Positions 10,301 to 18,811 of a stretch of DNA of 64,000 nt are shown here, one piece after another. The stretch's first letter is position 1. Each line of letters starts with the position of its first letter. A program made the position numbers and the translations under genes. The notes under the pieces were generated by a model that ran no database searches, was not told where the DNA came from, and saw only the letters and a list, made by a program, of their open reading frames with translations. This DNA comes from Spartinivicinus marinus (lineage in GTDB: Bacteria > Pseudomonadota > Gammaproteobacteria > Pseudomonadales > Zooshikellaceae), in the NCBI RefSeq assembly GCF_026309355.1, contig NZ_JAPJZK010000001.1, forward strand, positions 5,972,501-6,036,500, in the 5' to 3' direction.

Positions 10301-13300
10301 GCGGCTACACCAAACTCACCCAGATTGACACGATAGTCCTTGTTGATCTTAGCTGCCTGAACAATGTCTGATTGTGCTTCGCTGTAACGTTGATAAGCCG
10401 CCGTTTCGACGGCACTGTTCTTATTTTGTTTGATTAATTCACTAACAAATCGACTTTGGCTTTTGCTGGCTAACAACCCTTTAACATCTCCCTCTTGATG
10501 TAAAGCATTGGCCATAGATAATACATCAGCCAGCAAAGTGTTTTGCTTTTTATTAACAGCTGGGGATAGCTCAACACTTAAGCCATGCTGCTTTCCCACG
10601 GAAAGCATCCTTTTTGACTGGTCAAAGGTATATTGAATTAATCGAGCATTATCAATATCCCGTACTTTTTGATTATTAGCAGCACTGTCATCAGCTTTTA
10701 TCGTTTGATCAGCCACCTCTAAACTTTGACTAAATCTGTCGTATTGCTGGGCCGTTGGCGAACTGCCACTGCCTCTCAAATCACCTAATGAAGCAACAAT
10801 ATCAGATTGAATCAGGTCACTTAATGCCCCAGGGTTCGCTCTGACCCAATCGGCCACTTGATTACGCATCAATTGAATACGCTCAGTTGCTTCAGGCTTT
10901 GCAACCAGCTGAATCTGGCCAATTAAGGGTTTATCTGCACTAATCTGGTAATCACCTGGATTTTGCAGAAAATTAATGGCATGGAATAAACAGTCACCAT
11001 CTGCGGGCATCGAATAAACCCGACCATTTCGACCTCGCACCAAGTAATGGTCACTATCTATCATATTGGTAGGTCTTGAATGAATCAACTTGCCACGCAG
11101 GTTACGACCACCGTGCAGCGTATCTACTACATTGCGTGTATGCTCAAGATCAAAGGTCACCCCCAATGCCTTAGCAATCGCTAAGGGAGCTACATCTGCA
11201 CCGGCATAATTCCAGCGACCTGACTGACTGATTTGGTTAGCAAATGCCTCAACATGGGCAGGGATTTTTCCACCAGGATTAACACCCGGTGTGACTCCAC
11301 TGACAGAGTCCACAAATAAAGCACCTGAACGCTTATCTAATGAAGGCTGATTATGACTAGTGTCGTATTTAAACGACACCGTCCCTAGTGACACACTTTC
11401 GTTGATCGTACCAGATGATACGGCTCCCGCTAGAATCACCGCACCACCCGAAGTGCCATGGCTTGCAGACTTACTTAAACTTACCGATTTAATTCGGATT
11501 AAATCCCCATGAGCTGCTGGGTTGGTTAACGACTCATTATGAAGCCGTTTTAACCACTGCTGGCCATTACCTTCCTGGTTAAACTGACGTACACCTTCTG
11601 TCGTCAGTTCATAACTAATAGAAAGACTACTGCCTTGTTTGGCTGCCTCTAAAACGGTTTCAACAGAGGCTTGAAGTTCACTATCCTGAGGGTTACGATT
11701 AATTAAGCCAGTTAAACGTGTTTTTGCTTCTTGTAATTTTCCACCCGCCAATGCGCCAGGGTCCAGAGACTCTGAAACCGTTATCCCTTTCACCCGCTGA
11801 GCGGCATTGCCTAATGCGGTATCTGCCTCAAATGACAAATTAATTGCCAAGCTATCGGATAATACAGTGAGGGTACGTATTTTCTTATAATAAGGCTCTA
11901 ATGGCCTGACTTTGTCAGCATCTTCCTGACCAAACACCACACCGGAGTAAAAAGGCATAATGCCATAGCCAACGGTAGCACTACGACTACTGCTGCTATG
12001 AGCACCCTCTACCCCATTAGCGCCAGTGGTAGCTCCTGAAGCCCAATTCCCATTAACGGCTCCTTCAGCTCTCACGGGTTTTACAGAAAAAAGAAACTGT
12101 GTTCTTCCAGGTGTGTCCTCAAGTACCGCTAAAGCTGGTGCATTAACACCCCCATTGACATAAGCACTGGCAGATACCCCTACAACACTTTTTCTCGCAA
12201 CAGTACCTGCACTATTGGACATAGCGCGGACATCCGTTAACGATAAATCGCCACCGGTTAATTTCGTAATAAAATCATCTTGATTCCCAACGGTGGTACC
12301 AAAGGTGGCAGAGCGAACCTGATTGCCCACAATGCCTGCACCTAATACCGCGGAAACAGATACACCACCGGCAACACCTGTACCCGCAATAAATTCAGCG
12401 CCAATCCCCGCTCCAGCATCGCGGCTATACGAAATAGATATACCTATGCTGCCGTCTGCTTTTTTATTAATGGTTAAGCTTGGCGCTATTTTCCAGTGAC
12501 CTTTAGGCCCTGCATAAAGGGTTAAAGAAGCAGGGTTTAGATCTCTACTAATTGCCCTTTTCCCAGTTAAACTGACTTCTACCCCACGACTCCTTGATAA
12601 TGTCAGACTTTCACCCACTGGTAGCGCCGCAATTTTATTTTTAATCGCCGCGACTAACGCCTCTTGGCCAGCCGATTTAGCTACACCAGTCACTTCTCGC
12701 CAGGCTTTTGATAATTCACTATCAGGGTTTTGTAAGTCGCCACTTAACCCTTTGACTGCTTTTTCCAGGTTATACATTTCAGGCAAACTACGGAAACCTT
12801 GCGCATAGGCTTTACTGATAGCACTATTGCGAGCAGCAGCAATATCGACTGTCTCCCCTTGATGCAGTTGACGTAAAGTATCTGCATTTTGCAATAATTT
12901 AGCTTGTAAAACGCCACCAGGTGCAGATCGGTCAACAAATACCCCTAAATCCAGGAGTTCATACATAAACTGACGAGTTTGCTGATCTAAAACAGGTGAT
13001 TCAGCTAATTGAAAAATTAGGTTATTGGCATCAAAACCTTCCGCTTTTCTAACCCGCTGAACTTCTCCTTTTACTTTATTTAAAAATGAGCCATTTTCAG
13101 GACGTGTTAGTTCGTCGTAATTAATAAGTTGCTTAATTTCGGCAACAATTTTTGCATTTTCATCAATAACTGTTTTAAAACTCGTATCCGTATTACGTAA
13201 GGTGACTTTATTGCCTTGAAAGCTAGCATTGTTGGCAACAATTCGTTTTATTTCCTGATAAACACTGCCTGACCCACCTTCCTTGAACATAGGTCCATCT

Positions 13301-15138
13301 GCTTGAACAGCATTTTGAATTTTTCGCCACAACCCTTTTACACCTTTTTGCACGGGTGTTTTGATATGGGCTGCCATATATTCACGAATACTGCTTAATA
13401 TTCTTCGGTTAAGTTTTTCTTTAAATAGCACAGTGGCAAATTTATCCGTTTTTCCTGATACGGTATGTCCACCGGGTAATAAGCCTAAAAAGGTTTCTGT
13501 CCATTTTCCGCCTGGCACTCGGACCACTTGTCCTTTACCTGGCAAATTGGGTCTTTGTGACGTTGCCAAGGCATTTGCCAACTCACCACTTTGAACCGTT
13601 GACCCAATAAAATAACCTTTACCATTGCTATCAATCAGTCGTATTAAGCCATCTTTTGCAGCCGTGGATAATTGCTTAAATACAGGAATTTCAGTGCCAG
13701 AGGCCTCAGCTGCGACCTTTGAAGAGAGCACTACTTTACCGGTCTGATCAAACTTTAATAGACCACCTTGGTCTGTAATCGCCCATAAACTACCTGAACT
13801 GTCGTAAGCAAGTTGTGATAATTGGCCTTCAGGATAATTACCCGCTAAAGGCTCAGGTAAACCAGCGCCCAGTAAAGTGCCATTAGACAATAAGATGGCT
13901 GTTTTTCCGTCACGTGCCACGGCTACATCTAATGCTTGGGTATTGCTGGTATGTTTATATACCTCTTGCGGCTGGGTCCATTGGCCTTCAGCAACTGATG
14001 TACTGTATACGTTGCCAGCCCGCACGAAATAAAGCGTTCCATCCTTACCAGCTCGCAGATGTTGAATGCCTGTTATGGGGTTACCATCTGGAAATAAAAC
14101 GGCCAATCGCTGTGCAGGTTTATCCTGGCCATTACCTGGCGCTTCAATATAGCCCGTCAGCTGACCATTTTTATCTAAGCCAGCACCTAAGGTTATTTGC
14201 TGACCATTGTCCGCAGTGGCATGAAAGGTAAATGCATCACGCAGTGTGCCATCAACGGTTTGAGTGCTAATTGCAGGGTCTAAACGTTTTCCAGTAATTA
14301 CATCTTCTTGTACTGGTTGATTATTTTCCTGAAAAAAGCCAAATACCTGGCCAGACTCAGAAATGACAACACTATCGTAACGATTAATGCTTTCTGTTTG
14401 AGGAGAAACGGCTTGCCATTGCAGAGAGGTGGGATTATGGCGGGCCAGCTCACCTGCCTGAAACTTCCACCAGACACCTTTATTATCAATAAATAATTGG
14501 TCACCCGCTTGTAATGGTTGTTCTAAGCTGGGAGATGCAACACGACTGATCTGGTTATCAGAACCAGGGGCTCCCCGTCCTATAGTACCGTTTTTGAGCA
14601 CAAAAATAACAGCGTCATTACGGACAAAAGCATTAGTAATGTCACCATACACATTGGCTTTATCCCAAGGCTTAGCAAAACCATCCGTAGACAGCTGATA
14701 TAACTTGCCTTCAATGAGCGCCAAAGCGCCTCCATTTACACCAGGGATTAACGCATCAACCTTACCTTTTACTGGCCATTTACCATCAGCAAATACTTGT
14801 TGCACTGGTTTAAATTTGGCTTTTAATTTAATTAGGCCAAAAGGAGTATGCTTTTTAGCATCTGAGCGCCAATACTCTAACTGGCCTTTATTATTCACTC
14901 GAAAATGAGTTCGATGCCCTTCCTGATTATAAGCATCTAATATGCCTGTATTACCGTAAACAGGCAGTCTTTTTAAAGATGAATTAATTGACTCTAATTG
15001 AGGGTTATCTGATATATTGAAGGGTGACTTATTAGTCGCTAAATCGTCGCTTTTTTTCTGAAGGTCAGTATTACTTACCTGACTATCAACATTTTTTGAC
15101 AAATCAACAGACGAATGACTCGAAGAAGGTATTCGCAT
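4360..15138 (-). CDS. Giant chimeric toxin: AvrE/DspE-like region + cysteine-protease-like module + translocation-like helices + RTX repeats
   Basis: 3592 residues; GGGGAAAT precedes the ATG. (i) Residues 1-45 are Ser/Asn/Asp-rich with no classical signal peptide. (ii) About 50-560 resemble a beta-propeller. (iii) About 570-1260 match my memory of AvrE/DspE type III effectors: GESLTLSRS near 843 with a following Gly-rich beta tract, and IRIKSVSLSKS...SLGTVSFKYD near 1216-1260. That family forms solute channels in host membranes. (iv) PADGDCLFHAI (Cys1383) with GRHRYL (His1633) and FYDP (Asp1648) looks like an OTU/C58 cysteine-protease triad. (v) About 1945-2030 are hydrophobic helices like the translocation region of large toxins. 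(vi) About 2150-3592 carry GGxGxDxL/I RTX nonapeptides in five clusters with spacer domains, implying calcium binding and type I-like export. No secretion or acylation genes flank it. The assembly of domains is seen; toxicity is inferred. Confidence 0.8.
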   Translation of the reverse strand: MRIPSSSHSSVDLSKNVDSQVSNTDLQKKSDDLATNKSPFNISDNPQLESINSSLKRLPVYGNTGILDAYNQEGHRTHFRVNNKGQLEYWRSDAKKHTPFGLIKLKAKFKPVQQVFADGKWPVKGKVDALIPGVNGGALALIEGKLYQLSTDGFAKPWDKANVYGDITNAFVRNDAVIFVLKNGTIGRGAPGSDNQISRVASPSLEQPLQAGDQLFIDNKGVWWKFQAGELARHNPTSLQWQAVSPQTESINRYDSVVISESGQVFGFFQENNQPVQEDVITGKRLDPAISTQTVDGTLRDAFTFHATADNGQQITLGAGLDKNGQLTGYIEAPGNGQDKPAQRLAVLFPDGNPITGIQHLRAGKDGTLYFVRAGNVYSTSVAEGQWTQPQEVYKHTSNTQALDVAVARDGKTAILLSNGTLLGAGLPEPLAGNYPEGQLSQLAYDSSGSLWAITDQGGLLKFDQTGKVVLSSKVAAEASGTEIPVFKQLSTAAKDGLIRLIDSNGKGYFIGSTVQSGELANALATSQRPNLPGKGQVVRVPGGKWTETFLGLLPGGHTVSGKTDKFATVLFKEKLNRRILSSIREYMAAHIKTPVQKGVKGLWRKIQNAVQADGPMFKEGGSGSVYQEIKRIVANNASFQGNKVTLRNTDTSFKTVIDENAKIVAEIKQLINYDELTRPENGSFLNKVKGEVQRVRKAEGFDANNLIFQLAESPVLDQQTRQFMYELLDLGVFVDRSAPGGVLQAKLLQNADTLRQLHQGETVDIAAARNSAISKAYAQGFRSLPEMYNLEKAVKGLSGDLQNPDSELSKAWREVTGVAKSAGQEALVAAIKNKIAALPVGESLTLSRSRGVEVSLTGKRAISRDLNPASLTLYAGPKGHWKIAPSLTINKKADGSIGISISYSRDAGAGIGAEFIAGTGVAGGVSVSAVLGAGIVGNQVRSATFGTTVGNQDDFITKLTGGDLSLTDVRAMSNSAGTVARKSVVGVSASAYVNGGVNAPALAVLEDTPGRTQFLFSVKPVRAEGAVNGNWASGATTGANGVEGAHSSSSRSATVGYGIMPFYSGVVFGQEDADKVRPLEPYYKKIRTLTVLSDSLAINLSFEADTALGNAAQRVKGITVSESLDPGALAGGKLQEAKTRLTGLINRNPQDSELQASVETVLEAAKQGSSLSISYELTTEGVRQFNQEGNGQQWLKRLHNESLTNPAAHGDLIRIKSVSLSKSASHGTSGGAVILAGAVSSGTINESVSLGTVSFKYDTSHNQPSLDKRSGALFVDSVSGVTPGVNPGGKIPAHVEAFANQISQSGRWNYAGADVAPLAIAKALGVTFDLEHTRNVVDTLHGGRNLRGKLIHSRPTNMIDSDHYLVRGRNGRVYSMPADGDCLFHAINFLQNPGDYQISADKPLIGQIQLVAKPEATERIQLMRNQVADWVRANPGALSDLIQSDIVASLGDLRGSGSSPTAQQYDRFSQSLEVADQTIKADDSAANNQKVRDIDNARLIQYTFDQSKRMLSVGKQHGLSVELSPAVNKKQNTLLADVLSMANALHQEGDVKGLLASKSQSRFVSELIKQNKNSAVETAAYQRYSEAQSDIVQAAKINKDYRVNLGEFGVAAIAEKATAGGDQSLIFRSGRHRYLVANNKGKLSFYDPAVGWVSGFKNKADVVSFLNQYFSDSAQLNLGINPNQFQVQLIQDNFYQDARIAQATQQLQQSLPVELERLSNQDLQQGLLKVNGQQVSRTQLWLLGAQINGQPIAADRLVNGGVANLKFNSEVLQQFLSTAPQADFAEGAKILKTLAQLQDRPVAALIDGDLSSRLQTVVDNIDKAPSALTDSQVQTLQNKLNGNTTRVSVKGIASQVPGVGLQAWGIYSGIKAADAAFEKGDIQEGVIQTGSVLANIASIPAEIALNRSLPKLSQRLIARSVSSSSRLATSSASRLGQALGRSGGALAALITLPFDIYTAAKAFSDAQGEGLTDKQRQDLYVQGGFAVAGAVTALSLGVAAIFTGSAALGPIGLGISVGLIVGAQIYSAVRQVEDAWEYVPELDDWRHRLRQGWLAFWGQDMDEWVTDAFKANKTQHDVIEQTRQRSAELLQGELGNVVDTIVYGDIDVAIEDVKVYHYEGGYETVREPKVNGADDVIFAQNGLQGIKNAVSANIDPEKAVLFNIGGGSDTVFGVTNKKNEFIFGKGAKNLKGGNLNDNFMFSVDFSDMENFYNNLDNYKDRIFFEIDGQGGDNTLTINAQTYRKYTHTEQAYSGFIIDLEQGKVWLKNTGKTGDEAKGPQIGELKNIQHTLGSGSDGDATSSGSDYIIGTNDSNRILANKGDQVFAKGGNDVITLSDYAKVDGGDGQDIYLIKRDARDVHITENGQDASVVRLEFALDEIADWQLVNKNIVIRLKEAGTVTVHDIYTEYNNQWQLKNNQISFQSHDGFMLMPNLPAQRQALAVDQAESIQLHTRYLKAGDRTYFNQQTGVTIDLNDNRIDGNNQGGVYQQDEFEKLDKTQLIVLQGDDDHQNAPAGARYFIERGAGENVIKPQAQDRKNPVTNKVFLDYDATEITAIETRYRNETYSAGYRRKDYSLVVSLSDGRQVILENIIDTTLHVYDALARGGETLRDFVLVTRDGIEYSLKDYGGSKTLATESHYHGKNNNGTFLVDTHKTLNQKDYKLSDWQWGEGKKLDARYQLSAEGTAYADTLIGNEQANVLRGYGGDDLMQGNDGHDTYVIGAFEGTVTINNQATDNKIDNLVIGAGFNDITSRRDGMNLVLNARLPRPTEVGGVDYINRQVVIENYFVSDTFRHLSIVSNEGLQQELVVDELGNISRIIGAKALTPQQQQLLETDAIDERLLNRQASELSVAEKIDYSSHQQALNVLLDSNGFVSDRFRGTAFDDVVSLTSVGKFGELILEYNPFKVIPNIDLGAGNNTLDLSQLAASHIDAQLIYGSSIYVYDDSQDQPQEIRINNIANIIGTAGNDKLTGYNGGNKLLGGAGDDIIDGKEGANTLVGGKGNDQIYSGSDQDKIIYRKGDGRDTINGNTVNDVLLLKDISLYDLHFSLTDKNTLLISFKGQPNDQIEIVRWQASYHFNLVAQDGIIDKRSIDQLIPALASINPNDWANGSASLNHSQQTQLANSWTVTAAELKGDDNQLSVLIGRQGDDQLTAGLAGSIVRGGDGNDTLIDNMGNDLLNGEKGNDIIKFIAAGEDIASGGEGSDTYQVSTSSRGLKIIDNQANSGDDILVLDQVDSFENLQLARQGQDLHLLVKSKEGQLELTNTTEVVVKNFYLSDAYQHLSLILADGNEVLATDLAGMANLAPPRSELTSIHLTAESNSLKTDYRHHQGLVSTMLDNQLSDQTAFYGSDYSDTLKVQRFGEISTIDLGKGVNTIDLSQQTAPVSVDLNGQAGRTAATLHTEESGKQANITLKGVQHVVGSATATNALVGNSQRNILIGGHQADQLFAVAGENTLEAGKGNDTIVSGSGKDTIIFNSGDGRDSLSGNTTGDALVLKNISLHDVHFSLQDNNQLNISFKGSTQDKVIVKQWNNNQAFNVVTDNGVIDKSGIEQLIQALSGFTETQWSQGGGVLNNIKEQITSSWVITQS

Positions 15139-15806
15139 ATATTTCCCCTAATGGTCACTATATTTTTTTAACGGCCACCTTCCTGTGCACTATTTCCTTT
15201 TTTATACTCTTATCTCATTATGCCCTTAGCGAATGCTTAAAACCCTACGCTTTGGGTATATATTCTTAGCGAATGACAAACCATTCACTTTAACTATATT
15301 CTGTTTATATTAAATTTTTCTTTATTAATTTTTTTAGTATTAAGCTATTTTATAATTTACTTAACAACTTCTCATATTTATTTTGATTAATGTATCATTT
15401 TAAGGCTGCCTTTGAGATCCAAAACACAGCTTATTATTTACTCACTTATATTTTATTTAATTTGACTATTAAACCAATTATGCCCTTTATTCACACAAAC
15501 CAACACTCAACAACAGGTAAATAACTGTGAATTATATCACAACCCATCCACTCTAATAAGCAATAACACACTGAATTATAAAACAATAAAAAGCTAATTT
15601 ATTAGTGCCTAACTTATTACATTATCAAAAGCATGTTTGCCGTGTGTCATTTAGTAATGACTATGTTATTGGCATGAATTGAAACAAGGAGGGATAAGGG
15701 AGTTGACCCGCTAACGAGTCAAAAACAAATACCAACGCTTTGAAAAACTAAACAGATAACGCAAAACTATCAAACGTCGGCATATTCATAAAGTGATAAC
15801 CAGGCC
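15139..15806. other. Gene-free AT-rich region (668 bp) upstream of the giant gene
   Basis: No supported coding frame. It should contain the giant gene's promoter. The only structure seen is a pair of direct 11-bp repeats CTTAGCGAATG at 15225-15235 and 15265-15275, 40 bases apart and 90-140 bases upstream of the giant's start codon. Confidence 0.5.
15225..15275. promoter_or_regulatory. Pair of 11-bp direct repeats upstream of the giant gene (candidate regulator sites)
   Basis: CTTAGCGAATG occurs at 15225-15235 and again at 15265-15275. The 40-bp centre spacing is close to four helical turns. A related sequence, CATTCGCGAAG, lies in opposite orientation near 3446, upstream of the 399-residue secreted protein. 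The binding protein is unknown. Confidence 0.3.
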
Positions 15807-16040
15807 TTAATGAATGACCCGGTTGCTTTCATCTTCTTCTGTTGTTGTCTCAGCCATAATACCCACCATATGGATACCAGCACTCAACATTGCTTTGGCC
15901 ACCTCAATATAATTATCCTGTAAAAAGGCTTTAGCCTCTTCAGAAAATGATATTGTCACTAATGGCTTTTCATCAGCATCAGAACGCTGTAGTGCAATAT
16001 TACCATCTGGCAGTTCAACTATCTCTAAATAAGAAGGCAT
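15807..16040 (-). CDS. Small conserved hypothetical protein (77 residues)
   Basis: Begins MPSYLEIVELPDGNIALQRSD and ends with an acidic tail (TTTEEDESN). A beta-rich start with 'G-I-ALQR', then SFSEEAKAFL and an Ala/Met-rich helix, suggests a compact soluble fold. I have a general impression that similar short proteins are found in Pseudomonas-like genomes but cannot name a family. GAGAG lies 9 bases before the ATG. It is 180 bases downstream of galU on the same strand and may be transcribed with it. Confidence 0.65.
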   Translation of the reverse strand: MPSYLEIVELPDGNIALQRSDADEKPLVTISFSEEAKAFLQDNYIEVAKAMLSAGIHMVGIMAETTTEEDESNRVIH

Positions 16041-16219
16041 CTACAGACTCTCACCATTATCGTTAGGGACAAGTATTTGATTCTACCATCTCACGAGCAC
16101 TTGACAAAGCCATTATCAGAATAATCTGTCAGTTACCGTATATTTGCTGAAAAACCATACAGTGTTAGGGTAGACTAATTAAGCTTCTCTAATTACATTT
16201 TAATGATAGGAAATAATCA

Positions 16220-17056
16220 CTAACCACCATTATTTTTTTGGTAAAACTGATCATAACAATAATTAGTTGCAGCAATATAACCATCAACACTACCACAATC
16301 AAAGCGTTTACCTTTGAATCGATAGGCTAATACACAGCCATCTTTAGCTTGCTGTAATAATGCATCTGTAATTTGAACTTCACCATTTTTACCAGGAGAG
16401 GTATTACGAATAATGTCAAAGATATCAGGGGTTAAAATATACCGACCGATTATGGCTAAACTGGAGGGCGCATCTTCAGGTGCAGGTTTTTCTACCATAT
16501 CGGTAATTCTGTATAGATCCTCTCGAATCATATCGCCTGCAATAATGCCGTATTTTCCGGTTTCATCTGCAGGCACTTCCTGAATGGCTACTATACTACA
16601 GCGAAATTGCTTGAATAAACGTACCATTTGAGAAAGAACACCATCACCTTGGTTAATGCATAAGTCATCCGCCAGCAAAACTGCAAAAGGCTCATCACCG
16701 ATTAAGGTTTGACCAGTCAAAATGGCATGACCCAACCCTTTCATTTCCTGTTGTCGGGTATAAGAAAAACTACACTCATCAATTAAACGACGAATATCGT
16801 TTAGCATTGGCTCTTTGTCAGTGCCTTTTATTTGATGCTCAAGCTCATAGTTGGTGTCAAAGTGATCAGCAAGTGCTCGCTTCCCTCGACCAGTAACAAT
16901 ACTAATTTCATTTAAACCTGCTGCCAGCGCTTCTTCTACCCCGTATTCGATCAGCGGTTTATTCACAACTGGCATCATCTCTTTTGGCATTGACTTAGTT
17001 GCCGGTAAAAAGCGGGTTCCATAACCCGCAGCAGGAAAAAGACACTTTTTGATCAT
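16220..17056 (-). CDS. galU: UTP--glucose-1-phosphate uridylyltransferase GalU
   Basis: Makes UDP-glucose from UTP and glucose-1-phosphate for polysaccharide and LPS synthesis in the cytoplasm. The N-terminus MIKKCLFPAAGYGTRFLPAT and the KSMPKEMMPV segment are the nucleotide-binding signature. EKPAPEDAP and FKGKRFDCGS are further family motifs. Starting at the ATG at 17056 gives 278 residues, the usual family length. An in-frame TTG at 17083 would add nine residues but aligns less well with the family. The gene is 51 bases after algA/manC on the same strand, so the two sugar-nucleotide genes probably form an operon. Confidence 0.95.
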   Translation of the reverse strand: MIKKCLFPAAGYGTRFLPATKSMPKEMMPVVNKPLIEYGVEEALAAGLNEISIVTGRGKRALADHFDTNYELEHQIKGTDKEPMLNDIRRLIDECSFSYTRQQEMKGLGHAILTGQTLIGDEPFAVLLADDLCINQGDGVLSQMVRLFKQFRCSIVAIQEVPADETGKYGIIAGDMIREDLYRITDMVEKPAPEDAPSSLAIIGRYILTPDIFDIIRNTSPGKNGEVQITDALLQQAKDGCVLAYRFKGKRFDCGSVDGYIAATNYCYDQFYQKNNGG

Positions 17057-17107
17057 TAGTTTATTGACTTCACTATTTGACAAATACTGCTCACAAAGAC
17101 AAATCCT

Positions 17108-18523
17108 TTATTGGGATCGTCCATAAACGTCATCAAACCTAACTATATCATCTTCTCCCAAATAGCTACCAGACTGCACCTCAATTAACTCCAAAGAAAT
17201 TTTTCCTGGGTTTTCCAGCCGGTGCTGCTCACCCAGCGGTATATAAGTGGACTCATTTTCAGCTACCAGATACTCTTTTTCTCCGCACGTCACCTTTGCT
17301 GTACCCTTAACGACTATCCAATGTTCTGCCCGATGATGGTGCATCTGTAATGATAAACTCGCTCCCGGTTTAACAGTGATCCGCTTAACTTGAAAGCGTT
17401 CTGCTTCATCAATGCCCTCATAGCTCCCCCAAGGACGATACACTTTTTTATGCAGCATATACTCAGGGCGCTGATGGCTTTTTAACTCTTCAACAATTTT
17501 TTTGACATCTTGTACTTTATCTTTATGAGCAACTAACACGGCATCATCAGTTTCCACCACTACCAGATTTTTTACTCCAACAGCAGCTAGCAAACGTTTT
17601 TCACTACGCAAATAACAGTTTTCAGTATCCCTTAATATCACATCGCCCAATTGGCTGTTTCCATGTGCATCAGAAGCGTGCAACTCGGCCAGTGCTCGCC
17701 AAGACCCCACATCACTCCAGCCAATATCAGTAGGAATGACTACGCCTTTATTAGTTTTTTCCATTACTGCATAGTCAATTGAGTCCTCCGGACAAGCAGT
17801 AAAGCTGGCTTTATCCAAACGTAAAAAATCCAAGTCTGTTTTAGCGTCATCAAATGCTTGCTTCGCTGCATTATAAATATCTACCGCATAGGCCTGTAAC
17901 TCTGCTAGATAAGTCGCTGCTTTAAACATAAACATCCCGCTATTCCAAAAGTAGCCCCCTTCTGCCACATAACCTGCAGCTGTTGTCTGATCAGGCTTTT
18001 CAACAAAACAATCAATTTTATGGCCTGAAAAGCCAAGTGATTCAGACGCTTTAATGTAGCCATAGCCAGTTTCTGGACGGTCTGGAACAATCCCAAAGGT
18101 AACGAGTCGATCCTGTTGGGCATGTTGCTGACCATAGAGAATTGCCTTATAAAAGGCTTCTAATTTTTGAATAGCGTGATCTGCTGGTAGTACTAATAAT
18201 ATTGCTTCGCTGCTAAGCTGCATCGCTTTATGTGCAGCTACTGCAATAGCGGGTGCAGTGTTTCTACCTATAGGCTCTAAGATAATACTTTCTGCCGGCT
18301 GGGCTATTTGCCTGAGCTGCTCTGCTACCATGAAACGATGCTCTTCATTACACACCACAACAGGTGCCTCTACTTCCTTAAATCCTACCAATCGTTTAAC
18401 CGTTTCTTGTAACAAACTGGCATCTGGATTAACCAGATTAAGCAACTGTTTAGGATAAAGCTCACGGGATAGTGGCCAGAGTCGAGAACCGGTTCCTCCA
18501 GAGAGAATCACTGGAATTATCAT
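17108..18523 (-). CDS. algA: Mannose-1-phosphate guanylyltransferase / mannose-6-phosphate isomerase (AlgA/ManC/WbpW type)
   Basis: 471 residues, normal for the bifunctional type II PMI-GMP family. The N-terminal pyrophosphorylase domain carries LSGGTGSRLWPLSRE and YPKQ (GDP-mannose synthesis), with FVEKP in the sugar site. The C-terminal cupin domain (from about residue 360, RPWGSYEGID) carries the metal-binding MHHHRAEHW segment of mannose-6-phosphate isomerase. It converts fructose-6-P via mannose to GDP-mannose for exopolysaccharide or O-antigen. It directly precedes galU. No alginate biosynthesis genes are seen, so the polymer is unknown; manC or wbpW would be equally valid names. Confidence 0.92.
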   Translation of the reverse strand: MIIPVILSGGTGSRLWPLSRELYPKQLLNLVNPDASLLQETVKRLVGFKEVEAPVVVCNEEHRFMVAEQLRQIAQPAESIILEPIGRNTAPAIAVAAHKAMQLSSEAILLVLPADHAIQKLEAFYKAILYGQQHAQQDRLVTFGIVPDRPETGYGYIKASESLGFSGHKIDCFVEKPDQTTAAGYVAEGGYFWNSGMFMFKAATYLAELQAYAVDIYNAAKQAFDDAKTDLDFLRLDKASFTACPEDSIDYAVMEKTNKGVVIPTDIGWSDVGSWRALAELHASDAHGNSQLGDVILRDTENCYLRSEKRLLAAVGVKNLVVVETDDAVLVAHKDKVQDVKKIVEELKSHQRPEYMLHKKVYRPWGSYEGIDEAERFQVKRITVKPGASLSLQMHHHRAEHWIVVKGTAKVTCGEKEYLVAENESTYIPLGEQHRLENPGKISLELIEVQSGSYLGEDDIVRFDDVYGRSQ

Positions 18524-18811
18524 GAAATGTCCTTAATTCAATTGAGTTTATGCTTAACTGGATGACGACATTATAAATCTTGATAACAAACAGCAATAAT
18601 AACCTTATAACGTTATGGCAAAAATAAATTAGTGTCCGCATAACAAGTTCTAGATTTCTATAGTCTAGGGTATCTCCTCTAGTCCACATGACTTTCCAGG
18701 CATTTCTACTCTTTATTTATTACTTGCATCGACTCATGGCTGACCTATATTTAAACCTAGTCTGATGACAATCTTTCCTTCTTAGCACTTCAGCCAGTTC
18801 AGAGTTCAGTT

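Noticed and set aside
4360-15138. Reading the giant as a simple RTX adhesin or calcium-binding protein
   Set aside because: The N-terminal 2000 residues carry AvrE/DspE-like, protease-like and hydrophobic helical regions and lack the tandem Ig-like repeats typical of RTX adhesins.
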